The translations under genes and the position numbers were made by a program. Shown in pieces: positions 26,890 to 35,413 of a DNA stretch of 64,000 nucleotides (positions within the stretch are counted from its first letter, which is position 1; each line of letters opens with the position of its first letter). Source of the DNA: Bin5 sp965200615 (GTDB taxonomy: Bacteria; Chloroflexota; Anaerolineae; Caldilineales; Caldilineaceae); assembly GCA_965200615.1 (NCBI GenBank), contig OZ241377.1:2852001-2916000 (forward strand), given 5' to 3'. The notes beneath the pieces were generated by a model. The model was not told the DNA's origin and made no database searches. It was given only the letters and a program-made list of their open reading frames with translations.

Positions 26890-27945
26890 TCACGCCTCCC
26901 GTTCAGCCAGGGAAAACCTGGGCACGACGCCTGGATTCACGAGGTGTTCGGCCGGCGGCCAGTACCCGCTCAGCACGGCCGCCGCGTTGCCAATGCCTCC
27001 GTCGGTGACATCCTGCATCGCCTGCACGGAAATGGCGCCGACGTGGGGCGAGAGAATCACACTATCGAGCGAGAGTAAAGGGTGATCCGGCGGCCTCTCT
27101 TCTTCGACGAAGACATCGATGCCTTCGAAGGTGTCGATTCCTGCGCCAGCCAGCGTTCCTTCGCGCAAGAGTTCCACCAGCGCCCTCTCGTCGACGATCG
27201 CCCCCCGCGACGTGTTGACGAGATAAGCGCCCGGTTTCATTTTGCGCAACATGGTTTCGTCGAGCAGGTGGTAGGTCTCATCAGTCAGGGGCAAGTGAAG
27301 TGACACGTCGTCCGACTTTTCGAGCAGGTCCTCCAGTCCCATCATTTCGACGCCAAGTTCCTCCGCGGCTTCCGGGGGCGCGTCCATATTGCGGCGCGTC
27401 GCAACGACGCGGATGCCGAAGCCCTGCGCCCTCTTGGCCACCGCGCGGGCAGAGTTGCCGAAGCCGACCAGGCCGAGAACGCGGCCGTCAAGACGCTGAT
27501 TGGTGGAGGCCTGGCGCCGCGCTTTATTCCAGGCCCCGGAAGACATCGCTGCGGACATCTGCGGCAGCTTGCGATGCAGTGCAAGCAGAAGAGCCATGGT
27601 GTGGTCGGCCTGCTCTTCCACGCAGAAGGTAGGGACATTGGTTACGAGAATGCCTTTGCGGGTCGCGGCGTCGACGTCTATCTTGTCGGTTCCCGTGCCG
27701 AGGCGTGAGATCACGCGGCAGCGGCTCAGGCTTTCGATTACCCCTTCGGGCAGCGCGGTTGAGACGACGAAGATGGCGTCACAGTCGCTAACCCGGGGAA
27801 TGATCGTAGAGGGCGTATTAGCCTCCACCTCGAAGGGCTGGAGGTGGTGCTCGCGAAAGCGATCCCTCTCGTACTGCGACATTTGTGAGAGTACGGCGTT
27901 CAAACGCACGACGCGAAATTCTTCCAGATGACTCCAGTCGGACAT
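26890..27945 (-). CDS. D-isomer-specific 2-hydroxyacid dehydrogenase family protein
   Basis: 351 aa from the ATG at 27945, which has AGAAGG upstream; 14 extra codons to 27987 are rejected. Substrate-domain motif RLGTGTDKID near 81-90, NAD domain GLVGFGNSARA near 159-168, the substrate Arg in NTSRGAIVDE, and the catalytic His in LSPHVGAIS. The third Gly of the Rossmann GxGxxG is Ala (GFGNSA). The family reduces 2-ketoacids or oxidises D-2-hydroxyacids with NAD(H) in the cytoplasm. It is divergent from the enolase at 28485, suggesting shared regulation across 540 bp. Substrate unknown. Confidence 0.88.
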   Translation of the reverse strand: MSDWSHLEEFRVVRLNAVLSQMSQYERDRFREHHLQPFEVEANTPSTIIPRVSDCDAIFVVSTALPEGVIESLSRCRVISRLGTGTDKIDVDAATRKGILVTNVPTFCVEEQADHTMALLLALHRKLPQMSAAMSSGAWNKARRQASTNQRLDGRVLGLVGFGNSARAVAKRAQGFGIRVVATRRNMDAPPEAAEELGVEMMGLEDLLEKSDDVSLHLPLTDETYHLLDETMLRKMKPGAYLVNTSRGAIVDERALVELLREGTLAGAGIDTFEGIDVFVEEERPPDHPLLSLDSVILSPHVGAISVQAMQDVTDGGIGNAAAVLSGYWPPAEHLVNPGVVPRFSLAEREA

Positions 27946-28484
27946 GGTAAAGCCTTCTCTTAATTGTTTTTGCCCGGAGCGCGCCAACGCCTTCGGCCAA
28001 GTTGCCCAATGTGGCTACTTCTCCAGGCAACATCTACAATTCGGAAACCGTTTGCCCTCAGTTCGGGGCTATAGTATGATTTCGACGATTAGGAGTATAC
28101 TTTCTCCGGTTTTCAACTGTCAATCGCATTGCGCCACTGCACCCAGGCCGCGATGGAACGGGTTGTGTTCCCCAGGCTTGTTTCTTACCCAATATCTCGT
28201 CCTGACATCGCCAAATCTCGGCCCTTTTTTCAAGTTGGGCTTTGATGTCCCACTGACCGGAGACACTTCCATCCCTTCCCAAATGAATAGGAAGCGCCTT
28301 CTTTGCCTGTCTCCGTCATTTCGATCAAGTTGAGGCAACTTTGAAACTCATGCCAGAAGGCCTTCGTCCTGGGGGGCAAGTTCTGTAGTTGAGTAAGTTC
28401 CGGGTAGAGCAGGGCAGGACACCAGACCAGAGGACCCTTTTCTGAGAATTGCAGCGGCAGGTGAAGGCTAAAGGAGCAATGTAG
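27946..28484. other. 539-bp divergent intergenic region
   Basis: No gene is supported. AT-rich promoter-like stretches (TATAGTATG near 28072 and TATACT near 28097) lie between the divergent dehydrogenase and enolase genes, but no clean -35/-10 pair is convincing in either direction. The short open frames here lack ribosome-binding sites and family motifs. Confidence 0.4.
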
Positions 28485-29699
28485 GTGAAAATACAGAAAC
28501 TCGAGACGATCTGGTTTGAGGAACAGTTCAATACGCTCTGGCTGCGCATCCACACCGACGAAGGGCTGATCGGGCTGGGCGAGACCTACTACGTGCCGCG
28601 TGCGGTTGCCGCGGTGATCCATGATGTATTTGCCAACCTGCTGATAGGGCGCTCCGTTTTCGACATCGAGAACCATTGGAACAACATGTTCGCCACGGTG
28701 AATTTCTTCGGCTTCGCCGGTGCCGAGACGCGCGCCATATCAACGGTCGACGTGGCTCTCTGGGACCTGTTGGGGCAGTACACCAGCCAGCCCATCTACA
28801 ACATGCTGGGCGGGCGCAACCGTGATCGCATACCTATCTACAACACGTGTGTAAGCCACGGGCCCCACATGGACTACCACGCGTGGATGGAAGGGCGGGC
28901 CGGCGAGCTGGCGCAGGAGCTGCTGGCTTCGGGAATCCGGGCAATGAAGATCTGGCCGTGGGACCAGTTTGGCGTTTCGCTGGGCGGTCCTGTTGGACAG
29001 CGCGCCGGGGTCGGCGCGGTGGGGCCTGTCGGCCACTACCTGGCTCCGGATGATCTTAGGCGCGGCCTTGAACCGATCAAGCAGATTAGGGAGGCGGTTG
29101 GTGACAGGATGCAGATTGCGATCGAAGGGCACGCGCGCTGGAACCTGCCTATCGCGATAGATATCGGGAGAGCGTTGGAACCCTACGACATCATGTGGCT
29201 GGAAGAGATCATCCCCCCCGACAATGTCGATTCTTATGCCCGCCTGGCCGCGGCGACGAAGGTACCCATTTGCGTTAGCGAGCGCCTTTTCACCCGGTTC
29301 GGTTTCCGACAGGTCGTGGAGAAGAACGCGGCCCACATCGTGATGCCAGATATGGCGTGGACCGGAGGACTGACCGAAACGCGCAAGATTGTTGCTATGG
29401 CGGATACCTATTACCTGCCTTTTACCACCCATGACACGATCGGCCCCGTGGCGCTTTGGTCGGCCGCCCACTTGGCGGCGTACGCGCCTAATGCCATGAT
29501 TATGGAGACCGTGCGGGCATATACGCAGGGCTGGTACAACGATGTAATGACCGAGGCGTTGGTGATCCGGGACGGACACCTGGAGTTTCCCGACCGGCCC
29601 GGCCTCGGCACGGCGCTGCGGCCGGAGGTGCTGGCGCGCAGCGATGTTCACGTTGAGGTCAGCGATGCGTCCAGCCTGAAGGATGTTTCGACAGGATAG
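28485..29699 (+). CDS. Enolase-superfamily sugar-acid dehydratase (galactonate/mannonate-dehydratase-like)
   Basis: 404 aa from a GTG with AAGGAG 8 bases upstream. N-terminal capping domain (MKIQKLETIW) and barrel motifs: MKIWPWDQFG (Lys region), IEGHARWN (metal Glu and His), WLEEIIPPD (metal Glu), CVSERLFTRF (metal Glu) and catalytic His in TTHDTIGP. The MKIWPW and HDTIGP patterns match the dehydratase subgroup acting on aldonates. First gene of the cluster enolase - 2-hydroxyacid dehydrogenase - SDR - E1-alpha - E1-beta - E2, so it probably supplies a 2-keto-3-deoxy acid to that route. The substrate is not readable. Confidence 0.88.
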   Translation: MKIQKLETIWFEEQFNTLWLRIHTDEGLIGLGETYYVPRAVAAVIHDVFANLLIGRSVFDIENHWNNMFATVNFFGFAGAETRAISTVDVALWDLLGQYTSQPIYNMLGGRNRDRIPIYNTCVSHGPHMDYHAWMEGRAGELAQELLASGIRAMKIWPWDQFGVSLGGPVGQRAGVGAVGPVGHYLAPDDLRRGLEPIKQIREAVGDRMQIAIEGHARWNLPIAIDIGRALEPYDIMWLEEIIPPDNVDSYARLAAATKVPICVSERLFTRFGFRQVVEKNAAHIVMPDMAWTGGLTETRKIVAMADTYYLPFTTHDTIGPVALWSAAHLAAYAPNAMIMETVRAYTQGWYNDVMTEALVIRDGHLEFPDRPGLGTALRPEVLARSDVHVEVSDASSLKDVSTG

Positions 29700-29758
29700 G
29701 GCGCGGTCCGCAGTGGCTCAATCGGTCGAATTGCATATTCATCCAAAGAGTAGAGTCC

Positions 29759-30727
29759 ATGAACGCAAGAGTCGTAATTGCTTACCCCGGATTCGGGGAT
29801 ATCGAGATAGAGAAAGAGATCCTGAGGGCCGCGGGTTTGGAGGTCGAGCATGCCGGCAACTTTGACACGGAGGAGGCCAAGGAGGCTGCACGGCAGTGCG
29901 ATGCTCTGATGGTCACGATCCAGCCAGTGCGGGCGGACCTCATCCGGAGCCTGGAACGTTGCCGGCTGATCTGCCGCGTTGGCACCGGTTTGGACGCCAT
30001 CGACATCGGGGCGGCCACGGAGCGGGGCATCTGGGTGACCTATGCGCCGGACTATTCGATTGATGAGGTCTCTACGCACGCCATAGCGCTGGTGCTGGCG
30101 CAGGCGCGCGGTCTGCCCGGTCTTTTCGGCGCGACACGCCGGGGAATCTGGAACAGTGAATCGGGCGGCATTCTCCACCGTTTCGGCGACCAGACCCTGG
30201 GCGTCATTGGCTGCGGCCGGATCGGCCAGGCGACCGCGGCCAAGGGACGCGGGCTGGGGCTTGAGGTCCTGGTATACGACCCCTACGTGGATGCGGCGGT
30301 GATGGAGGAACTGGGTGTTCAGGTCGTGGACCTGGAGACGCTGCTGCGCAATTCGGATTATATATCGCTGCACTCGCCGCTGACGGACGAGACCCGCCAC
30401 CTGATCAATGCGGAGACGCTGGCGATGATGAAGCCGACCGCCTATCTGGTGAACGCGGCGCGCGGCGCCTTGGTCGATGAGGACGCGTTGCTGGCAGCGG
30501 TTCAGGGCGGCCAGATCGCCGGCGCCGCGCTGGACGTGTTGAATGTCGAACCGGTGGCGGCGGACCATCCCTTCCTGAAGGAAGAGCGAATCTTGCTCAC
30601 GCCCCATGCCGGGTGGTATTCTGAGGAATCCAAAATTGACGTGCGCGTGCAGGGAGCGGAAGAGGTGGTTCGCGTTCTGCAGGGCGAACGACCGCGTGCG
30701 CCGGTCAATGAGATTCCAAATGGATAG
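29759..30727 (+). CDS. D-isomer-specific 2-hydroxyacid dehydrogenase (CtBP/phosphoglycerate dehydrogenase-like)
   Basis: 322 aa. RVGTGLDAIDIG in the substrate domain, Rossmann motif GVIGCGRIGQATA, NAARGALVDED with the substrate Arg, and LLTPHAGWYSEES with the catalytic His. All key residues are intact. The Shine-Dalgarno sequence is weak (AGAG). The SDR follows after 24 bases and the E1/E1/E2 genes thereafter, so it looks co-transcribed. Its position just before an SDR and E1/E1/E2 is repeated at the right end of the window. Substrate unknown. Confidence 0.9.
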   Translation: MNARVVIAYPGFGDIEIEKEILRAAGLEVEHAGNFDTEEAKEAARQCDALMVTIQPVRADLIRSLERCRLICRVGTGLDAIDIGAATERGIWVTYAPDYSIDEVSTHAIALVLAQARGLPGLFGATRRGIWNSESGGILHRFGDQTLGVIGCGRIGQATAAKGRGLGLEVLVYDPYVDAAVMEELGVQVVDLETLLRNSDYISLHSPLTDETRHLINAETLAMMKPTAYLVNAARGALVDEDALLAAVQGGQIAGAALDVLNVEPVAADHPFLKEERILLTPHAGWYSEESKIDVRVQGAEEVVRVLQGERPRAPVNEIPNG

Positions 30728-30751
30728 ATGCTGCAAAGGAGATCGAGCGCG

Positions 30752-31567
30752 ATGACCCACCCACTCTTTGACCTGACAGGCCGTGTGGCCATCGTTTCGG
30801 GCGCGGCCAGCGGCATGGGACGGATCACTTCAATGGGCTTCGCCGAGGTCGGCGCGGATGTGGTTCTGCTCGACATCAACGATGTCGGCGCCCAGGAGAC
30901 CGCGCATGAAATCGAGAAGCTGGGCCGCCGGGCCCTTCCGGTCAACTGTGATATCTCCGACCCGGATCGGATCCGGGCTATGTTCGAACAGGTCGACAAC
31001 GAATTCGGGCGTGTCGACGTGCTCAGCAACATCGCCGGTGAAGGCATTCGCACGGACCCGCTCAACTTGACCGAGGACCAGATACAGCAGGTGATGCAGA
31101 ATCTGGTTGTGGGCCGCTACATCTGCACGCAGGAGGCGGCCAAACGGATGATGTCGAGGGGCCGCGGCAGCATATTCAGCATCGTCTCGATCGCCGGGAT
31201 CAGCGCGCTCGGTCGCGGCCACATTGCCTACAGCATGGCGATGGGCGCGGTGGCCGCGATGACACGGGAGCTGAGTACGGAGTGGAGCAGTCTGGGCGTG
31301 CGCGTCAACGCTATTGTATGCGCCCAGATTATGAACGAGGACTTGCGCGTAAGGATCGCGGCGGACCCCGCGCTCGGCGCCTCCTACTTGCGCGGTTTGC
31401 CGATTGGCCGGATGGGTCATCCCAACGACATTAAGGGGCCGGCGATATTTCTTGCCTCCGATGCCTCCGCCTGGATGACAGGGGCTCTGATCCCGCTGGA
31501 TGGCGGCAATCTGGCCAAGAATGTCAGCGGTTCCCATCCGGGGATGCCTGCAGTGGTACCGGCCTGA
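30752..31567 (+). CDS. SDR family protein lacking the catalytic lysine
   Basis: 271 aa from the ATG at 30752 (AAAGGAG 10 bases upstream; a start at 30728 would add 8 residues). Classical SDR layout: cofactor motif SGAASGMG (16-23), Asp41 after the second strand (NAD preference), NIAGEG (93-98), Ser146, Tyr160. The invariant Lys of YxxxK is Met164 (YSMAM; codon ATG at 31241-31243), which a single A-to-T change from AAG would produce. C-terminal PLDGG is intact. The protein may bind NAD without normal catalysis, act as a regulatory or structural partner, or use another base. Sits between the 2-hydroxyacid dehydrogenase and E1-alpha. Confidence 0.85.
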   Translation: MTHPLFDLTGRVAIVSGAASGMGRITSMGFAEVGADVVLLDINDVGAQETAHEIEKLGRRALPVNCDISDPDRIRAMFEQVDNEFGRVDVLSNIAGEGIRTDPLNLTEDQIQQVMQNLVVGRYICTQEAAKRMMSRGRGSIFSIVSIAGISALGRGHIAYSMAMGAVAAMTRELSTEWSSLGVRVNAIVCAQIMNEDLRVRIAADPALGASYLRGLPIGRMGHPNDIKGPAIFLASDASAWMTGALIPLDGGNLAKNVSGSHPGMPAVVPA

Positions 31568-31621
31568 GTCTGCGCCGGCCGGTCGATGACCGACAAACTC
31601 AACACATGGGAGGTAGGTGGC

Positions 31622-32587
31622 ATGGCCCAGTCCGAGCAACTCCTTTCACTCTACAGGCAGATGCTCATCATCCGCTATACAGAGGAACAGCTGGCCCGTT
31701 CGCATCAGATGGGTCTGATTCACGGCGCCTGCCATACCTACGTCGGCGAAGAGGCGATCGCGACCGGCGTGTGCGCGCATCTGCGGCCTGACGATGCCGT
31801 TTTCAGCACGCACCGCGGGCATGGTCACGCACTGGCAAAGGGAGTCAGTCCGCGGGAGGTCGTTGCCGAGCTGTTCGGACGCGCGACCGGCTGCTCGCAG
31901 GGAAGGGGAGGCAGTATGCACCTCTTCAAGCCGGAGGTCGGGATGATGGGAACGAGCGGGATCGTCGGCCCCTGCATCCTGCAGGCGACAGGCGCAGGGT
32001 ACTCGTTCAAACTGCTCAAAAGCGACCAGGTCGGCGTCGCCTTTTTCGGCGACGGGGCAGTGAACAACGGCGCCTTCCATGAGGGACTGAACCTGGCCAG
32101 CATCTGGAAGCTGCCGACGCTGTTTGTCTGCGAAAACAACCTGTATGCCACAGAGGTGCCCTTTGCCTATTCCGCCGGTAATCCCCACGTGAGCAATCGG
32201 GGACCTGCCTATGGAATGGAGAGTCTGACGGTAGACGGGAACAACGTGCTGGCCGTCTATGAAGCGGCGGAAGAGGCGGTGCAGCGGGCCCGCGGGGGAG
32301 ATGGGCCCACCTTGATCGAGTGCCGGACCTATCGCACGCGCGCCCATGCGGAAGGAATGAGAGACGCCGGGTACCGCACACAGGAAGAGGTCGAGGAGTG
32401 GAAGGAGCGGGACCCGATTACGCGCTACAACGAGTGGCTCCTGGAAAATGAGGAGGCTGGTCCGGAAACGCTGGCGGGGATTGAAGCGGAGGTGAAGGAG
32501 ATGGTAGCGGACGCGGAGGAATTTGCCCGCAACAGCCCATGGCCGGAGCCTGATACGGTCAGCGAACATGTATTCAACCAGAGGTGA
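31622..32587 (+). CDS. Thiamine-diphosphate-dependent 2-oxoacid (pyruvate/acetoin-type) dehydrogenase E1, alpha subunit
   Basis: 321 aa, the size of PdhA/AcoA in heterotetrameric E1. STHRGHGHALAKG near 60-72, GGSMHLF, and the ThDP/Mg motif GDGAVNNGAFHEGLN ending in ENN are intact. The phosphorylation-loop-like RTRAHAEGM is present. E1 decarboxylates a 2-oxoacid (or cleaves acetoin-like diketones) and passes the acyl group to E2 lipoamide. The start is taken at 31622 with GGGAGG upstream; the open frame continues to 31586. E1-beta begins 5 bases downstream. The substrate is not deducible. Confidence 0.92.
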   Translation: MAQSEQLLSLYRQMLIIRYTEEQLARSHQMGLIHGACHTYVGEEAIATGVCAHLRPDDAVFSTHRGHGHALAKGVSPREVVAELFGRATGCSQGRGGSMHLFKPEVGMMGTSGIVGPCILQATGAGYSFKLLKSDQVGVAFFGDGAVNNGAFHEGLNLASIWKLPTLFVCENNLYATEVPFAYSAGNPHVSNRGPAYGMESLTVDGNNVLAVYEAAEEAVQRARGGDGPTLIECRTYRTRAHAEGMRDAGYRTQEEVEEWKERDPITRYNEWLLENEEAGPETLAGIEAEVKEMVADAEEFARNSPWPEPDTVSEHVFNQR

Positions 32588-32592
32588 AGGCC

Positions 32593-33570
32593 ATGCGAGA
32601 GTTGACTTACGTTGAAGCCACTCTGGAGGCCCTTGACAGCGCGATGGCGCGCGATCCTTCGATCTTCGTTGTCGGTGAAGGGATCGGCGAACGGGGAGGC
32701 AACTTCAATACCACTGTCGGTCTGTACGACAAGTATGGACCCGAGCGCCTCTGCGACACGCCCATCAGCGAACGCGGCTTTGTCGGCATGTGCGCCGGCG
32801 CCGCCATGACCGGTACGCGCCCCGTTGTCGATTTCATGTTTCTGGACTTTATCCTCGACGCCTTTGGCGAACTGGTCAATCAGATCGCTAAGATGCAGTA
32901 CATGAGCAGCGGCCGGCTCAAGATGCCAATCCTGCTACGCGGCGCGATTGGGATCGGCCACTCGGCCGCTACCCACCACTCGGGCAGCTACTACCCGATC
33001 TTTGCTCATCTTCCTGGGTTCAGAGTCGTCGTGCCCGCGATTCCCAGCGACGCCAAAGGGCTTTTCACCACGGCACTGCAGAGCGACGATCCTGTGCTTT
33101 TCCTGGAACACAAGTCGCTGCTTTTCAATCGCGGCGAAGTGCCTGAGGGTGACTACGCAATCCCCTTCGGGCAGGCGCGCATCGCGCGCGAGGGGTCGGA
33201 CTGCACGCTCGTTGCAATCGGATCGATGGTTGACAAGTCTGTTGCCGTATGCGACAAGCTGGCCGGGGACGGCGTTTCGGCAGAGGTAATCGATCCGCGC
33301 ACGATCGCTCCGCTCGATATGGCGACGATACTGGACTCCGTCAGCAAGACGGGGCGGCTCCTGATTGTTGACGAGACATTTCAGCCGTGCGGCGTGGGCG
33401 CTGAAATCGCGGCGCAGGTCATTGACCAGGGATTTGACGACTTGGACGCCCCGATTCGCCGTCTGAACGGCGCGCATGTGCCCACTCCATACAGTCCGCC
33501 GTTGGAGCTTGCCATTGTTCCGGAGTCGGACGACATCGAACAGAGCGTACGCGATCTGCTTGCTGAATAA
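32593..33570 (+). CDS. 2-oxoacid dehydrogenase E1, beta subunit
   Basis: 325 aa, transketolase-like pyrimidine and C-terminal domains. GEGIGERGG, DTPISERGFVGM (the Glu that activates ThDP lies in this segment), SAATHHSGSYYPIFAHLPG, EHKSLLF and DPRTIAPLD are all family-typical. The ATG at 32593 follows GAGGTGAAGG; an alternative GTG at 32584 overlaps the E1-alpha stop (GTGA), which would give direct coupling. It forms an alpha2-beta2 E1 with the preceding gene. Confidence 0.92.
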   Translation: MRELTYVEATLEALDSAMARDPSIFVVGEGIGERGGNFNTTVGLYDKYGPERLCDTPISERGFVGMCAGAAMTGTRPVVDFMFLDFILDAFGELVNQIAKMQYMSSGRLKMPILLRGAIGIGHSAATHHSGSYYPIFAHLPGFRVVVPAIPSDAKGLFTTALQSDDPVLFLEHKSLLFNRGEVPEGDYAIPFGQARIAREGSDCTLVAIGSMVDKSVAVCDKLAGDGVSAEVIDPRTIAPLDMATILDSVSKTGRLLIVDETFQPCGVGAEIAAQVIDQGFDDLDAPIRRLNGAHVPTPYSPPLELAIVPESDDIEQSVRDLLAE

Positions 33571-33646
33571 ATGAAATGGCCGAAGACCGGCGAGAACGCG
33601 TCCGCCAACGCCTCCGAAACCACCGCCGTTCAATTGAGGGAATCCG

Positions 33647-35029
33647 ATGGCCTACGAAGTGACGATGCCGCGCCTGGGATGGACGATGGAAGAGGGCGTC
33701 TTTGGCGAATGGCTGAAACAGGATGGAGACGAGGTTAAGGCCGGCGACCTGCTCTTTACGGTCGAGGGGGACAAGGCTACGCAGGAGGTCGAGGTGTTCG
33801 AGAGCGGAATCCTGCGACTTCCCCAAGGCGCCCCGTCTCCTGGTGATGTCATTCCTGTCGGTGCCCTGCTTGCGTATATCGTCCAGGCCGGGGAACTGAT
33901 GCCTGCAGCGGGCAGCCGGTCCCCTCAGTCGGAAGGGCGCGCAGAGCGGGGCGGCACGGCAAGCCCGACCGCTGCTGCGGCAGAGCCTGCTTTCCCGAAG
34001 ACGTCGGCTACGCAATCAGCTGCCGCGGACGGTCGCGGCAATCCAACAATCAGTCCCCGGGCGCGGCGAGTAGCCGGCGAGCTGGGCGTGGATTGGACTC
34101 GGCTTACAGGCAGCGGCCGCACGGGACGGATCGTCGAGCGGGATGTACGCGCCGCCGCGGAGACGGTAGTTGAACCGGTTGGCGTGGACTTGTCGCCGGT
34201 GGCGCGTCGTATGGCGGCGGAAGCGGACATCTCTCTGGAAGAGCTAACGGCCATCCGGCCGGGCGGCCGGATACAACGCGGGGACGTTGAAGCTGCCATC
34301 GCGGCAAGACGACAAGCTGTGCAGGCCGGCGAGGCGCCGAGCCAGATCGTGTCGCACAGCCGTATCCGGCAGATTACCGCCCAACGTATGGCAGAGAGCG
34401 CGCGCACAACCGCCCCTGTCACGCTGACCACCGAGGCCGACGCTACCGAACTGGTGGCGTTACGCGAGCAGCTGAAGGCCAGCTATGCTCGAAGAAGGCT
34501 GGCGGTACCAGGCTATAACGATATCTATCTGAAACTGACAGCCGCCGCGTTGCAGGAATATCCCGCGCTCAATGCCAGTTGGAGCGATGATGGACTGATC
34601 CTTCACCGCGCAATCCACATCGGTTTCGCGGTCGAAACCGAGCGGGGGCTGCTGGCTCCGGTGCTGAGAGACGTTCCTGCGAAGTCGTTGCGCGTGATAG
34701 CGGCAGAGACGGCCAGCCTGATCGAGGGCGCGCGCCAGGAACGCCTGGGTCATGAGGCGACGCAGGGAGGAACATTCACGATCACCAACTTGGGCATGTA
34801 CGGCATTGACGCCTTCACCCCCATTATCAATCTGCCCCAAGCCGCCATTTTAGGAATCGGGCGGACCGTCTGCAAGCCGGCTGTACACGAAGGGGAGGTT
34901 GTTCCCCGCCAGATGGTTGCGCTCAGCCTGACCTTTGATCATCGCGTTGTGGACGGGGCCCCGGCCGCGCGTTTCCTCAACACAGTCCGCGAGTACGTCT
35001 CTGAGCCCATTTTGTGGCTCACTTCGTGA
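33647..35029 (+). CDS. Dihydrolipoamide acyltransferase E2 with two tandem E3-binding domains
   Basis: 460 aa. One lipoyl domain (1-85) with lipoylated Lys43 in VEGDKATQEVE. Two separate peripheral-subunit-binding domains follow: one around 130-165 (SPRARRVAGELGVDWTRL) and one around 182-215 (LSPVARRMAAEADISLEEL). The catalytic CAT domain from about 230 ends with FDHRVVDGAPAARFL, containing the active-site His and Asp. A typical E2 has a single binding domain. It transfers the acyl group from lipoamide to CoA. Third gene of the E1-E1-E2 set; no lipoamide dehydrogenase follows, so E3 must come from elsewhere. Confidence 0.92.
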   Translation: MAYEVTMPRLGWTMEEGVFGEWLKQDGDEVKAGDLLFTVEGDKATQEVEVFESGILRLPQGAPSPGDVIPVGALLAYIVQAGELMPAAGSRSPQSEGRAERGGTASPTAAAAEPAFPKTSATQSAAADGRGNPTISPRARRVAGELGVDWTRLTGSGRTGRIVERDVRAAAETVVEPVGVDLSPVARRMAAEADISLEELTAIRPGGRIQRGDVEAAIAARRQAVQAGEAPSQIVSHSRIRQITAQRMAESARTTAPVTLTTEADATELVALREQLKASYARRRLAVPGYNDIYLKLTAAALQEYPALNASWSDDGLILHRAIHIGFAVETERGLLAPVLRDVPAKSLRVIAAETASLIEGARQERLGHEATQGGTFTITNLGMYGIDAFTPIINLPQAAILGIGRTVCKPAVHEGEVVPRQMVALSLTFDHRVVDGAPAARFLNTVREYVSEPILWLTS

Positions 35030-35317
35030 CAGCTTCCGGTCCGGCGGTTCTTACAATTCAGCCGCTCTTCGCTGCAAGTTTACTTCCTCAACAGGGACTG
35101 CAAACGTCTCTTATCGCTCCTTAGTCGGAGGGCGCCCAGCCTGACGGGTCTGCCGCTCTGCGCCCAGGTCCGACAAAAACGCGCAATCTCAGAAAGCGTG
35201 GATAAGACCAGGCTTAGGTGCGGCCCCGCTGCATGGGCATCACTCTCGAAAAACCTGTTGTGCCTTTGATGCCGGCGTGAACTCATAAGGAGAACGAAGA
35301 TTGAGCATGTGAAAAAA

Positions 35318-35345
35318 TTGACAATATGTCTGAATTCCATAGGAT
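35318..35345 (+). promoter_or_regulatory. Promoter of sugar importer 2, within a 384-bp gene-free stretch (35030-35413)
   Basis: Consensus TTGACA at 35318-35323, 16-base spacer, TAGGAT at 35340-35345. Leader of about 60 bases before the binding-protein ATG at 35414. No gene or other element recognised in 35030-35317. Confidence 0.6.
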
Positions 35346-35413
35346 TAGCGAAAGCCCCATTAGTCTGGATACAACATCAGTCACATTCAAATTCACAGAG
35401 GAGAATTCCAACA

